Assembly (NCBI RefSeq): GCF_039541815.1
Contig: NZ_BAABGY010000002.1
Coordinates: 426,303-490,302, forward strand
From: Flavisolibacter amylovorans
GTDB lineage: Bacteria; Bacteroidota; Bacteroidia; Chitinophagales; Chitinophagaceae
Reading direction: 5' to 3'
DNA length: 64,000 nucleotides
The position numbers and the translations under genes were made by a program. This document shows positions 40,501-50,098 of the stretch, piece after piece (the stretch's first letter is position 1; each line of letters begins with the position of its first letter). Under the pieces are notes generated by a model, which saw only the letters and a program-made list of their open reading frames with translations, was not told the origin of the DNA and searched no databases.

Positions 40501-42890
40501 ACAGCGCCTTCAGCTACTCGGGAACGCAGGCCTTTACCCTCGACCAATACCGCTATAACGCCGGCGGCACAACGAACTACATCATCGGCACCTTCAACCT
40601 GGCGGCTTACAACGCAGCCTCCGACGACGTGCGCCTCGACTTTGCCTTCCTCGACCATGGGCAGAGCGCCAACGCTGCCAACCGGGTGTGGGTGCGCGGC
40701 TCCGATGCAGGCGCCTGGATCGAAGCCTATAGCCTGGATGCCAACAGCCCGGGCGCCGGCACCTATACGAAGAGCTCCTCGATCGAGGTAGCGCGTTTGC
40801 TGGCCGCCAACGGACAGGCTTTTACCAGCACCTTCCAGGTGCGCTGGGGGCAATATGGCATTTACCCGGCCACCGAACCCGCCATGGCCAACGGCTATTC
40901 CTTCGACGACATCCATCTGTACAAGGCTGAAAATGATGTGCAGCTCCTCGCCATCACGAGCCCGGTGGCGCATGCGGCCGCGCTCGGCTCCGCCGCCCAG
41001 GTAACGGTCTCCGTGCGCAACGGCTCCTTCGCTACCCTCAGCAACATTCCCGTGCGCTACCGCATCAACGGCGGCGCCTGGACCTCCGGGGTCATCCCGA
41101 GCCTCGCCCCCGGCAGCACAACGAGCTATGGCTTCCTTACCGGAGCCAACCTCTCGGCCTTCGGGACCTATAACGTGGAAGCCATCGTGGACCAACCCGG
41201 CGACAGCTACCGCGCCAACGACACGGCCCGCCTGGTGGTGGTGAACAGCCCCCTGATCACTTCGTTCCCTTATATCCAGGATTTCGAGGGCGGCAGCAGC
41301 TATTGGTACACCGGCGGCACGAACCCGTCGTGGGAATGGGGGGCGCCCGCCTCTACCCGCATCAGCCGGGCCGCCTCGGGCAGCAATGCCTGGAAAACGC
41401 GCCTCGTGGGCAACTACAACGACAACGAGCATTCCTATCTCTACTCGCCCGCCTTCGACGTGAGCGGCCTTTCGTCGCCGGCACTTTCCTTCAGCGTGGC
41501 GCTCGACATCGAAGACTGCGGCTCGTCGGCGCTCTGCGACGGTGCCTGGGTGGAGTATTCTGCCGATGGCAGCAGCTGGACGAAGCTGGGCACCAGCGGC
41601 AACGGCACCAACTGGTACAACAGGAGCACCTTTGACCTGTGGAGCGTGGAGCGCTATACCGCGTGGCACGCTGCATCCATCCCGCTGCCATCGGGCGCCA
41701 CGGCCCTGCGCCTGCGCTTCGTGTTCGCTTCCGACGTCACCACGAGCCGGGAAGGCATCGCCATCGACGACATTCACATCTACAACAATGCAACGCCGCT
41801 CTTCGACAGTGGCACGCTCAGCAACCCTGTGACCCAGGGCGTATCCGGCACCGGCTGGACCACCTTTACCAGCGGGGGCAAGCTGATCGCCGCGCTCAAC
41901 CCGCACGGCCAGGACCTCGGCGCCACCAAGGTGCAGGTGTATATCGACACAACGCATTCCCGGTGGATCAACAGCCAGTACTACCTGGCCCGCCACCTTA
42001 CCGTGAAACCCGCCAACGAAAGCCCCGGCGACTCCGTATCGGTGCGCCTGTATTTCAGCGAGCGCGAGGCGCAGCTGCTGATCGACGCCACGGGCTGCGC
42101 GGGATGCAGCCAGCCGGCTACGGCCTATGAGCTTGGTATCTCCAAGTTCACGAACGCGCCCTTCGAAGACAGCAGCATCGCCAACAACACGGCCGGCCAA
42201 TGGTATTTCATCGCACCCGCGAAGCGGACGATGGTGCCCTTCGACAAAGGCTATTACCTAGAATTCAAGGTGAAGAACTTCTCGGAGTTCTGGTTCAACA
42301 CGGGCGGGGTGAATGCGGAGAACGCATTGCCGGTGCGGTTTGTATCCTTCAACGCGCAGCGCCGCGACAACCTGGGCCTCCTCGACTGGAAGGTGGCCAC
42401 CGAGGAAAGTGTGCTGGCCTACGAGGTGCAGGCAGCCAAAGGCGAGGCCGCGCTCCAGCGTGGGCGCTTCGAATTGCTCGGCTCCGTGGCCGGCGGAGGT
42501 AATACGGCCGCAGGCCGCAACTACCGCTTCACCGACTCCACAGCGGGCAAGACCGGCACCTGGTATTACCGCCTGCGCGTGCGCAATGCGGACGGCTCCT
42601 TCCAGTATTCGGAGGTGCGCCCGGTGCAGTTCTCGGGCAGCGGGTCGTGGAGCGTAGCACCCAATCCCTCGTCGGGCATCTTCGGGATCTCTTTCCGTGC
42701 GGCCGCGGGCAGCCCGGTGCGCTTCCGGGTATACGACGGGCAGGGGCGCCTGCTGCAGCGCTTCGAGCGCAGCGCCTCCGGCTTCCCCGAAAAAGCGATC
42801 ATCGACCTCGGTAAGCTGCCGCCCGGCGCATACCTGTGCCAGGTCGATACGGAAGATGGGCCCCACTCTTTCCGGCTCTACAAGCAATAG
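37536..42890 (+). CDS. Giant S8 subtilisin-like protease, T9SS cargo
   Basis: 1784 residues with signal peptide (AGSLAAQ, ~24). The subtilase domain (~230-520) has the catalytic Asp near 249 (VLGIGDDADV), His274 (NHGIHVTGTAAG), oxyanion Asn366 (FAAGNSG) and Ser445 (GTSMAAP); the Asp region differs from the usual DTG and should be checked. After a pre-peptidase-C-like beta domain come a fibronectin-III-like domain (~735-820), CARDB-like repeats (FELRYRVNGGAW; IPVRYRINGGAW) and two jelly-roll, MAM-like or choice-of-anchor-J-type modules (~950-1130 and ~1240-1420). The end (~1710-1784) is a T9SS sorting domain (VAPNPSSGIFGISF, KLPPGAYLCQV). It is a secreted, probably surface-associated protease. 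It is ended by a perfect bidirectional terminator. Confidence 0.9.
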   Translation: MFFMDRIRNTLLLVLLCFAGSLAAQEPASTIRLRTGALSVSTPDRHLVDSLSRTLPRIGGRVQWVLQFGSVPAEGVRKALAAAGIELQQYLGEGTYTAAVAGTPAVSALAAAGVRGLSALAPEQKMDALLKRAQLPAWAVATPGTIDVLIRVPKSFSIATILTALQERRLPVTDLALQRYGILGLRLAPSRLRELAALPFVEYLQPRPPAPQPLNYNNRSGSRAGMLGAPLAAGGRALDGSGVVLGIGDDADVQTIGDFNGRLINHATHFNSNHGIHVTGTAAGAGHVNELYKGMAPGATIVSAMTSGILTNAATYHADYGMVLTNNSYGNIIECEYMGLYDLYSAAMDQQAIELPELLHIFAAGNSGTLDCAPYGQGFHTVLGGYQSAKNVVTVGATSDSGLIASFSSRGPVRDGRLKPEIVAQGRAVVSNNLNNTYVSSQGTSMAAPTVTGGLALLYQRYKQLNGGSNPKGALMKALLCNGATDRGTAGPDFQYGHGWMNLLRSVEMLEGGRYASGSSTQGGTISHTVAVPANTAQLKVLLYWHDPAASPLAAKTLVNDLDLEVVDLSNNTVLPFRLDTANAALGAPAFTAADHQNNMEQVLIDAPPAGNYTIRVKGTTIAQNGSQPYFLVWDPVPVSLQLMNPAGGEGWVPGDVMVLHWDAWGEATSTYALDYSIDGGNNWLPIASALEAGRRQYTWTVPSVATGQARVRVRQEATTLISTSADFTILGAPTATLAATADQCEGYINLSWTTVANATDYEVMLLRSGRQVSMATTTSTSYVLKGLATDTTYWVSVRARINGQPGRRSAALSRTPSSGSCSNAMTDGDLKMNALSSPVTRRHGTSGALTSTTRISASVRNLDNVAITGFELRYRVNGGAWVVENVASTVGANSTLSYNFTTRQNMAAAGDYYFTLVVTAPGDTNPANDTLNVLVRHLDNSAVTLPFFDNLEGLTDTAYGNTLDGLRGSSRYDFSRSSSNARLRTSVNSAFSYSGTQAFTLDQYRYNAGGTTNYIIGTFNLAAYNAASDDVRLDFAFLDHGQSANAANRVWVRGSDAGAWIEAYSLDANSPGAGTYTKSSSIEVARLLAANGQAFTSTFQVRWGQYGIYPATEPAMANGYSFDDIHLYKAENDVQLLAITSPVAHAAALGSAAQVTVSVRNGSFATLSNIPVRYRINGGAWTSGVIPSLAPGSTTSYGFLTGANLSAFGTYNVEAIVDQPGDSYRANDTARLVVVNSPLITSFPYIQDFEGGSSYWYTGGTNPSWEWGAPASTRISRAASGSNAWKTRLVGNYNDNEHSYLYSPAFDVSGLSSPALSFSVALDIEDCGSSALCDGAWVEYSADGSSWTKLGTSGNGTNWYNRSTFDLWSVERYTAWHAASIPLPSGATALRLRFVFASDVTTSREGIAIDDIHIYNNATPLFDSGTLSNPVTQGVSGTGWTTFTSGGKLIAALNPHGQDLGATKVQVYIDTTHSRWINSQYYLARHLTVKPANESPGDSVSVRLYFSEREAQLLIDATGCAGCSQPATAYELGISKFTNAPFEDSSIANNTAGQWYFIAPAKRTMVPFDKGYYLEFKVKNFSEFWFNTGGVNAENALPVRFVSFNAQRRDNLGLLDWKVATEESVLAYEVQAAKGEAALQRGRFELLGSVAGGGNTAAGRNYRFTDSTAGKTGTWYYRLRVRNADGSFQYSEVRPVQFSGSGSWSVAPNPSSGIFGISFRAAAGSPVRFRVYDGQGRLLQRFERSASGFPEKAIIDLGKLPPGAYLCQVDTEDGPHSFRLYKQ

Positions 42891-42892
42891 GG

Positions 42893-42966
42893 ATCGTGAG
42901 GCGCGAGAAGGACATTCACCACTGTCGTAACCGCCCTGCTCACGCCTCACGCCTGACGCGTCACGA
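42893..42966. repeat. GTGAGGCGCGAG inverted word repeat
   Basis: GATCGTGAGGCGCGAG (42893-42908) and TCACGCCTCACGCCTGACGC (42940-42959) plus TCACGAC, directly after the subtilase stop. Same family as 958-1037. Confidence 0.7.
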
Positions 42967-43030
42967 CCCCACTGCAGGGAGCCCGTTATTCAGAGCCCGT
43001 TACTGTTTGCCCCCTGGTATTGCCGGCCGA

Positions 43031-43068
43031 AACAAAGAAGACCCCGCATCTGCGGGGTCTTCTTTGTT
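43031..43068. terminator. Perfect 18-bp bidirectional terminator
   Basis: AACAAAGAAGACCCCGCA, loop TC, TGCGGGGTCTTCTTTGTT. It serves both the subtilase (plus) and the small 67-residue gene (minus). Confidence 0.92.
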
Positions 43069-43139
43069 ATCTGGGAACGACGGCCCTTATGACGGGGTGC
43101 CGTCGTGCACGGTCGTTTCCATCAGAAAGCAGCGTGAAC

Positions 43140-43343
43140 TTACCAGCCTTGCTTTGCCTGTCCAGCCTGGATCGCAGCAAGCGCCTTTGCCTCGTTGCAG
43201 AGGGTCGTCAGCTTGTTGCCCTTGCCATCATGTCCCTGCACCATGTAGGCGCCCTTGGCCGTTTTGGTGACCACAGCATCCTGGATGGGAACATTCTTTT
43301 CCTTCGTCTTTACGTTGTACGCGGTGAGTTGTACGTCAGCCAT
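43140..43343 (-). CDS. Small DUF5679-like protein without cysteines
   Basis: 67 residues, basic and soluble. The pattern AYNVKTKEKNVPIQ...VVTKTAKGAYMVQGHDGKGNKLT follows, residue for residue, the layout of the short DUF5679-type proteins (YCVKCKxK...VTMKNGRPAxxGxCPxCGxK), but all metal-binding Cys positions are replaced except an unrelated Cys49. The likeness is visual and uncertain. The C-terminal AKALAAIQAGQAKQGW looks like a short helix. It sits opposite the subtilase across the terminator and is probably a single-gene unit with a TAGATTTA box upstream. Confidence 0.6.
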   Translation of the reverse strand: MADVQLTAYNVKTKEKNVPIQDAVVTKTAKGAYMVQGHDGKGNKLTTLCNEAKALAAIQAGQAKQGW

Positions 43344-43448
43344 ATGGTTAGAGTTTAGTTAATGAGCAATAAATCTACGGTTTTCCGGCAAAATAAACGC
43401 CAGATTTCCTACGGCCCCGCTGGAAGCCCGACGTTTAAACCAGGGGTT

Positions 43449-43567
43449 TGTTAAGTTTCTTAAGGTTTTGAGGGTTCTTAAAGTTCCCGCGAAATTGGTG
43501 GCGCAACCGTCAGGGCCTCCGTCGTGGCGATGAACGTAAAGAACCCTAAGAACCTTCAGAACCTCCC
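43449..43567. repeat. AAGGTTTTGAGGGTTCTT inverted word repeat
   Basis: Left words 43449-43487 (TTAAGGTTTTGAGGGTTCTT), right complementary words 43536-43567 (AAAGAACCCTAAGAACC). They fill the gap downstream of the aldo/keto reductase stop. Confidence 0.75.
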
Positions 43568-43569
43568 TC

Positions 43570-44562
<993 letters not shown>

Positions 44563-44569
44563 AGGATAA

Positions 44570-44795
44570 AGATAGAATATCGAATAAGGAACAAGGAATA
44601 TCGAATAACGAACCGTAAAGACTCATGATCCTGCGTCTCCTGAACTTATAAAGAACAGCGAACAAGGAACAGGGAACCCAGAACAAGGAAATGAGAAAGG
44701 TGTCGGAACAATTGATATCCGCAGCTTGCCGATAGCCTTCGGTTCTTCCTATTACCCATTACCCCATTACCCCATTACCCCATTAGCACATTATT
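44570..44795. repeat. GAACAAGGAACAGGGAAC and CATTACCCCATTA word blocks
   Basis: 44570-44610 and 44651-44690 are stutters of GAATATCGAATAAGGAACAA and GAACAAGGAACAGGGAACC; 44749-44795 is a run of ATTACCCCATTACCCCATTA ending at the next gene's stop. These are reverse complements or relatives of blocks at 37366-37412 and 62570-62610. Confidence 0.75.
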
Positions 44796-45996
44796 TCCGG
44801 TAATCCAGCGGCAGCATATTCCCGACCTTTTCCGCCCAGCCCCAGTAGCCCAACGACAGGAGGTCGGTAGGAGCGTAGTAGGCGCCGTTGCCCTCGACCT
44901 GCACGGGGCGCCCATAGGGCAGCAGGAGCTGCGACATGCGGAAGCCGGCGCCATCGGGGTTCTGCGCGCGGTAGGCGCGCGGGGGCGGCAGCTTCGGGTA
45001 ATTCACCAGCAGGTAGTCGGCAAAATCGAGCACCGCCACGTTGCCCTCGCCGGCATAAGCGATCGAGTCGCCCGGCAGTTGCTGGGTGCCCACCACCGAT
45101 ATCTCGTCGCCCTGGCCCAGGTAGCGGCGGTAGTAGTCGAGGCTGTCCTTCGGCAATCCATAGGCGATGCGCAGCCCGTCGGGGCCCCACTGCAGCGCGC
45201 CTTTCTTTACGAGGTTCCGGGTGTATTGCTTCTGCAGGTTCGGGAACTTGCGCAGGCGGAACACCTGGAAGCCTTGCTCCTGGATGCGGTTCACGAACAC
45301 GCTGCGCAGGAAGTGCATCAGCGAGCCGGCATAGACGTCGCGGCGGGCTGCGCGCCAGCGCCGCTGCCGTGCGCCGTTGCCCTTCAGCTCCTCGAACAGC
45401 GGGTAGCCGTAAAACGTAAGCAGCTTCGTGGTGAAGTTGAACCGGAAGTCTTCGAGCTGGTAGCGGACACGGTAGCCGAGGGCGGGGTTTTCGATCACGA
45501 GCGGCTCGCGGGCAATGGCCCGGAGCTCGTTGGCACCCTTGTCGAAGATGAAGCGCACCGTTGATGCGTTGCGGAATCGGCAGGCCCTGGCCTCGTCGGA
45601 GGTGCCGATAAAATGATCGGTGAAGAGCGCCCCCCATTTGGCCCAGCCATCCTTTTCGTAAGACTGCACCAGCACCGTCTCGAGCTCGCGCGGACGGGCC
45701 TTCAGCGAGATCGTAAGCTCCGGGGGCAGGGCAGCCGACTGCAGCGTCTGGCTTTGCGTCTCGTAGCCCACCGACGACACCACGAGGTCGTAGCGGCCCG
45801 CGGGAAAGGCGAGCTCGAAGGCGCCGGCGCTGTTGGTGACGGTGCCGGTGGAGGTATTGCTCAGGAACACCGAGGCGCCCGCCACCGGCGCTCCGCCGGC
45901 CGCATCTACAACGCGGCCCCGCAGCAGCGGCTGCGCCCCGGCCCCGACGCAGGCGAGCAGCAGCAGGAACAGAAAGGCACTCCGGATCCCGATCAT
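44791..45996 (-). CDS. CarboxypepD_reg-like surface protein
   Basis: 401 residues. The ATG at 45996 (MIGIRSAFLFLLLLACVGAGAQ) gives a signal peptide and lies 6 bases after a TATCTTC box (46008-46002). Residues ~23-105 are a carboxypeptidase regulatory-like domain (LRGRVVDAAGGAPVAGASVFLSNTSTGTVTNSAGAFELAF, ...DLVVSSVGYETQ). The rest (~115-400) is the soluble extension found in many Bacteroidota proteins of this class (VLVQSYEKDGWAKWGALFTDHFIGTS, FRFNFTTKLLTFYGYPLFEELKG). There is no TonB-dependent barrel. The family is thought to act in the periplasm; activity is unknown. Confidence 0.82.
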   Translation of the reverse strand: MIGIRSAFLFLLLLACVGAGAQPLLRGRVVDAAGGAPVAGASVFLSNTSTGTVTNSAGAFELAFPAGRYDLVVSSVGYETQSQTLQSAALPPELTISLKARPRELETVLVQSYEKDGWAKWGALFTDHFIGTSDEARACRFRNASTVRFIFDKGANELRAIAREPLVIENPALGYRVRYQLEDFRFNFTTKLLTFYGYPLFEELKGNGARQRRWRAARRDVYAGSLMHFLRSVFVNRIQEQGFQVFRLRKFPNLQKQYTRNLVKKGALQWGPDGLRIAYGLPKDSLDYYRRYLGQGDEISVVGTQQLPGDSIAYAGEGNVAVLDFADYLLVNYPKLPPPRAYRAQNPDGAGFRMSQLLLPYGRPVQVEGNGAYYAPTDLLSLGYWGWAEKVGNMLPLDYRK

Positions 45997-46162
45997 GCCG
46001 GGAAGATACGGCATCGGGCCGGGCAGTCCCCACGTATGCAACCGGAACCGCATACGTAAGCTGCTGCCCCTCAATGACCGTTTCCCCTTTAACAGATTTG
46101 TAACGGCAGCCGTATATCAGTATCTTTAAATCCCTCCGTTTACAGCACCTAAACCCTCCTTT

Positions 46163-47347
46163 ATGCGACCGGCCCGCCTGCTTCTCGTCTTCCTGCTCCT
46201 CGTCTCCACCGCCGCCGGCGCCGCCGGCATCGACTTCGTGCACGGCAAGGCCTGGAAGGACGTGCTCACCGAGGCGAAAGCGCAGAACAAGATCATCTTC
46301 CTCGATGCGTACACCACCTGGTGCGGCCCCTGCAAATACCTGCAGCAGAACGTGTTCACCGATGCCGGTGTGGGCACCTTCTACAACAAGAGCTTCATCA
46401 ACGTGAAGATCGACATGGAAGCCGGCGAAGGGCCCGCGCTTGCGGAGCAGCTCGGCGTGTCGGCCTATCCTACGCTCTTCTTCATCAATGGCGACGGCGA
46501 GGTACTGCACAAGAAGGTGGGTGCCACCGACGTGGCTGGCTTCCTCGACCTCGGCAGCGACGCCGTGAACCCGGATAAGCAGTTCTATACCGTCAAAAAG
46601 AAAGCGGCTGCCGGCAGCCTCGACCCTGCGGCTTTTCACCAGTGGGTGCACGATGCCGAAGCGTTTGGCGAGACGGGCCTCGACGACCTTATTGCCAGTA
46701 ACCTGGCACGGTTTGGCGGTAACACCGGCGACAAGGACGTGCTGGAGCTGATGCTCGACCACGCAGTGCTCGATGCGAAGGCGCTGACGCTGCTGCAACG
46801 CAACAAGGCCGGCTACGCGAAGCTCCTTGGCCGTACCCCGGCCGGGTACGATGCCGCACTGCAAAACCGGGTGATGCGCTATGCGCTCGTTAAGGCCACG
46901 GCTGCCGACTCCGTCAACTACGCTATATTCCGCAGCGCTACGGCCGCCTACTTTCCCGCTGATGCCCTGCGCCTCACGTCCAAGGTGCGGATGACGGCTT
47001 ATGCGAACGACGGCGATGCCAAAAAGAGCCTCGATGAGCTGCGCCGCATCATCACCGTACCCGGTATGAACCTCCGGGCGGAGGAGCTGTCGTCGCTCAT
47101 CGTAAATCAATTTAAGGCACTCATGCAGTCGGGCCGCGCAAAGGAATTCATCGGCCTGATAAAGACCTGGAAGCTGCCTGCTGCCGACGCCGCCAATGCG
47201 TATCATAAGGATTTCGCCCTGCTGGTGCTGCACTATATCAACAGCGACAAAAAGAGCATCACCCCCCTTGCCGATAAGATCCTTAAAGACGCCCGGGCCT
47301 CCGAGGAGATCAAGGGCATGACCCGCAAGATCGCCGAAAGAGGCTAG
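46163..47347 (+). CDS. Thioredoxin-fold periplasmic protein
   Basis: 394 residues with a signal peptide (STAAGAAG). The thioredoxin domain (~23-140) has the redox motif WCGPC (residues ~53-57; DAYTTWCGPCKYLQQNVF) and the cis-Pro loop YPTLFFIN. It resembles Thioredoxin_7/DUF255-like proteins of Bacteroidota, in which a long helical C-terminal part (here ~150-394, TPR-like repeats without a firm match) follows. It probably works in periplasmic thiol-disulfide exchange. A TATCTTT box lies ~40 bases upstream, and it is divergent from the carboxypeptidase-like gene. Confidence 0.87.
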   Translation: MRPARLLLVFLLLVSTAAGAAGIDFVHGKAWKDVLTEAKAQNKIIFLDAYTTWCGPCKYLQQNVFTDAGVGTFYNKSFINVKIDMEAGEGPALAEQLGVSAYPTLFFINGDGEVLHKKVGATDVAGFLDLGSDAVNPDKQFYTVKKKAAAGSLDPAAFHQWVHDAEAFGETGLDDLIASNLARFGGNTGDKDVLELMLDHAVLDAKALTLLQRNKAGYAKLLGRTPAGYDAALQNRVMRYALVKATAADSVNYAIFRSATAAYFPADALRLTSKVRMTAYANDGDAKKSLDELRRIITVPGMNLRAEELSSLIVNQFKALMQSGRAKEFIGLIKTWKLPAADAANAYHKDFALLVLHYINSDKKSITPLADKILKDARASEEIKGMTRKIAERG

Positions 47348-47464
47348 CAGACGCGAAGGGGGAACACGGAAGGCACAGATCAAACAGATACCTACGGATG
47401 GTTTATCCGTCTATACCCGCTCCATCCGCTCCATCCGTGTTCTTTCCCTGCAACGCGACCGATA

Positions 47465-47504
47465 AAGAAAAGCCCCCCGACGGTACCGTCGGGGGGCTTT
47501 TCTT
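47465..47504. terminator. Perfect 20-bp palindromic terminator
   Basis: Arms 47465-47484 and 47485-47504 are exact reverse complements centred on GGTACC, with A/T runs at the ends. It separates the convergent thioredoxin and gyrB genes. Core CCCCGAC as in two other hairpins. Confidence 0.92.
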
Positions 47505-47521
47505 ATGGATCGTTTCCGTAG

Positions 47522-49516
47522 TTATACGTCGATGCGGGCGTACTTGGCGTGCGACTCGATGAATTCGCGGCGCGGGGCCACTTCGTCGCCCATCAGCATG
47601 GAGAAGATGCGGTCGGCCTCGGCGGCGCTCTCGATCGTTACCTGCTTGAGGGTGCGCGTAGCGGGGTTCATCGTGGTTTCCCAAAGCTGCTCGGCGTTCA
47701 TTTCACCGAGACCCTTGTAGCGCTGGATGTTGACGGCGCCTTCGTTGCCGCCACCGAGCTTTGCCACGAGCGCCTTGCGCTGCTCCTCGTTGTAGGCGTA
47801 CGCGCCCTCCTTGCCCTTCTTCACCAGGTACAGGGGCGGCTGCGCGATGAAGACGTAGCCCTGCTCCACCATCTCCTTCATGTAACGGTACAGGAAGGTG
47901 AGGATGAGGGTGGCGATGTGCGATCCGTCCACGTCGGCATCGGTCATGATGATCAGCTTATGGTAGCGGAGCTTCGTGATATTGAGGGCTTTCTTGTCGT
48001 CTTCGGTGCCTACCGTCACGCCGAGGGCGGTGTAGATGTTGCGGATCTCCTCGTTCTCGTAGATCTTGTGCTCCATGGCTTTCTCCACGTTCAGGATCTT
48101 ACCGCGGAGCGGCAGGATGGCCTGGAAGGAGCGGTCGCGGCCCTGCTTGGCAGTGCCGCCGGCCGAGTCACCTTCCACGAGGTAGAGCTCGCATTTCTCG
48201 GCGTCGCGCTCGGAGCAGTCGGCGAGCTTGCCGGGGAGGCCGCCGCCGGAGAGCACGCTCTTACGCTGTACCATCTCGCGGGCCTTCTTGGCCGCGGCGC
48301 GGGCCTGGGCGGCGAGGATCACCTTCTGGATGATGTTCTTGGCTTCCTTCGGGTTCTCTTCGAGGAAGTGCTCGATGACGCGGGCCACGGTCGTATTCAC
48401 GATACCCGCCACCTCGTTGTTGCCCAGCTTCGTCTTGGTTTGTCCTTCGAACTGCGGCTCAGGCACCTTTACCGAGATGACGGCCGACAGGCCTTCGCGG
48501 AAGTCGTCGCCTTCGATCACCACCTTGGCCTTTTCGAACATATTCTGCTCGTCGCCGTATTTCTTGAACACGCGGGTCAGGGCGGCGCGGAAGCCGGTGA
48601 CGTGCGTGCCGCCTTCGATGGTGTTGATGTTGTTGACGTAGGAGTAGATGTGCTCCGAGTAGGAGGAGTTGTAGCTCATGGCCACTTCCACCGCCACGTT
48701 CGCCTTCTCGTCGCGGCCTTCTACGAAGAGCGGCTTCGGGATGAGCGGCAGGCGGCCGGCGTTGGCGTCGAGCATCTCCACGAACTCCACGATGCCCCCC
48801 TCGCTGTAGAAGGTGTTGCTGTAGTGGAGGCCGGTTTCCTCGTCCTTCTCGCGCAGGTCGGTGAGCGTGATGCGGAGGCCTTTGTTGAGGAAGGAAAGCT
48901 CGCGGAGGCGGCCTTCGAGGATGTCCTTGTTATAGACGTCGGTGATGAAGATCGTGTTGTCGGGCCAGAAGTGGACCGTGGTACCGCGCTTCTCGGAAAC
49001 ACCGATCTCGCGCACGGGGTACTGCGGCACGCCGATGCGGTACTCCTGCTCGAAGATCTTGCCTTCGCGGAATACGGTGACGTGCAGCTTGGTGGAGAGG
49101 GCGTTGACGCAGGACACACCCACGCCGTGCAGACCGCCGGACACCTTGTACGAGTCCTTGTCGAACTTACCACCCGCGTGCAGCACGGTCATCACCACCT
49201 CGAGGGCGGAGCGCTTTTCCTTCGTGTGCATGGCGGTGGGAATGCCGCGGCCGTCATCCTCCACGGAAATGGAGTTGTCTTCGTGGATGGTGACGAGGAT
49301 GTTCTTACAATGGCCGGCCAGGGCTTCATCGATGGAGTTGTCTACGACCTCATATACGAGGTGGTGGAGGCCTTTGACGCCGATATCGCCGATATACATC
49401 GCCGGGCGCTTACGCACCGCTTCGAGGCCTTCGAGCACTTGAATGGAGTCGGCGCCGTAAGCGGGCCCCGCCGTTACGGGGACGTTGCTTGTCAGGGTAT
49501 CTAAAATGTCGCTCAT
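47522..49516 (-). CDS. gyrB: DNA gyrase subunit B
   Basis: 664 residues, normal for Bacteroidota GyrB (no large insert). The ATG at 49516 (MSDILDTL) was chosen over an upstream start with a Pro-rich extension. GHKL ATPase motifs: EVVDNSIDEALAG, DDGRGIPT, SGGLHGVGVSCVNALS; transducer; TOPRIM: LYLVEGDSAGGTAKQGRDR and IIMTDADVDGSHI; C terminus RYKGLGEMNAEQLWETTMNP. It introduces negative supercoils with GyrA. A TACCTTCGCG box on the minus strand lies ~45 bases upstream of the start. Confidence 0.97.
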   Translation of the reverse strand: MSDILDTLTSNVPVTAGPAYGADSIQVLEGLEAVRKRPAMYIGDIGVKGLHHLVYEVVDNSIDEALAGHCKNILVTIHEDNSISVEDDGRGIPTAMHTKEKRSALEVVMTVLHAGGKFDKDSYKVSGGLHGVGVSCVNALSTKLHVTVFREGKIFEQEYRIGVPQYPVREIGVSEKRGTTVHFWPDNTIFITDVYNKDILEGRLRELSFLNKGLRITLTDLREKDEETGLHYSNTFYSEGGIVEFVEMLDANAGRLPLIPKPLFVEGRDEKANVAVEVAMSYNSSYSEHIYSYVNNINTIEGGTHVTGFRAALTRVFKKYGDEQNMFEKAKVVIEGDDFREGLSAVISVKVPEPQFEGQTKTKLGNNEVAGIVNTTVARVIEHFLEENPKEAKNIIQKVILAAQARAAAKKAREMVQRKSVLSGGGLPGKLADCSERDAEKCELYLVEGDSAGGTAKQGRDRSFQAILPLRGKILNVEKAMEHKIYENEEIRNIYTALGVTVGTEDDKKALNITKLRYHKLIIMTDADVDGSHIATLILTFLYRYMKEMVEQGYVFIAQPPLYLVKKGKEGAYAYNEEQRKALVAKLGGGNEGAVNIQRYKGLGEMNAEQLWETTMNPATRTLKQVTIESAAEADRIFSMLMGDEVAPRREFIESHAKYARIDV

Positions 49517-49933
49517 TTGAAAGGGGATAGGGCCATCCGGGGGCCTTTTTAGGTTCACGCGAAGGTACCGAAAAAGGCCCGGTTAAGCAAGGCGAAAGCG
49601 TTAAAAAACAAGGGTTTCGAAGATGCCCGGTTGGCAGGCCGGACGCGGGGTCGGGAGAGGAGGTGTTCCGCGTTCCCAGCGATCCCACCCCTTTTGTTTT
49701 TGCCGGCGCGCCGCCGGTGCCTACCCGGCGGTGACCCCCCCGGCGGCCTCCCCGCAAACCCACCCAATGCCTTCCGGGAGCCTCCGGATCAGGGTGAACC
49801 CTTTTCGCTCCCGCATCCGGCTCCTGCTCCTTTGGTAGCCGCTTCCAAAGCTGCCGGCTGGGGCCTGTGGTTGCGGCAAAAAGGTGCGGGTGCTCCATTT
49901 TCAAGGCCGGAACCGGGTATTGGCGAATACCCC

Positions 49934-49941
49934 TATATTTG
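49934..49941 (+). promoter_or_regulatory. -7 promoter element of the cassette
   Basis: TATATTTG followed by CGCCCT and a GTG at 49948. It lies ~157 bases before the methyltransferase start, so a ~145-base leader is predicted. Confidence 0.6.
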
Positions 49942-49947
49942 CGCCCT

Positions 49948-49977
49948 GTGAACATTATGTTATGGTTAAATCCCTAG
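49948..49977 (+). CDS. Possible 9-codon leader ORF
   Basis: GTG at 49948 lies at exactly the same distance (7 bases) from its TATATTTG box as the glyS ATG does. It opens a frame encoding VNIMLWLNP before TAG. This may be a leader peptide of the cassette or mere coincidence; it is too short for coding statistics. Confidence 0.25.
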   Translation: MNIMLWLNP

Positions 49978-50098
49978 GAACCTGCCTTTTCGGGCAGCAC
50001 ACCCATGTTCGCAAGGCCTAGGCACCCATTTCGACCAACACAACCAGAAACGCACCACCTGGCGAAAGCCTGACCGATTCCAAGAAAAAAACAGAAAA

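Larger units (their letters stand above)
49517..50098. other. Intergenic region between gyrB and the low-GC cassette
   Basis: It contains the gyrB promoter region at its left and, at 49934-49947, the 14-mer TATATTTGCGCCCT identical to the glyS promoter. Composition shifts from GC-rich to AT-richer near 49930. No larger gene is seen. Confidence 0.6.

Noticed and set aside
47549..49504. 651-residue plus-strand frame opposite gyrB
   Set aside because: gyrB on the minus strand is unambiguous; the plus frame is an antisense artefact.
49982..50000. Riboswitch or attenuator in the cassette leader
   Set aside because: CTGCC/GGGCAG around TTTTC is a short weak stem without a T run or known aptamer motif.
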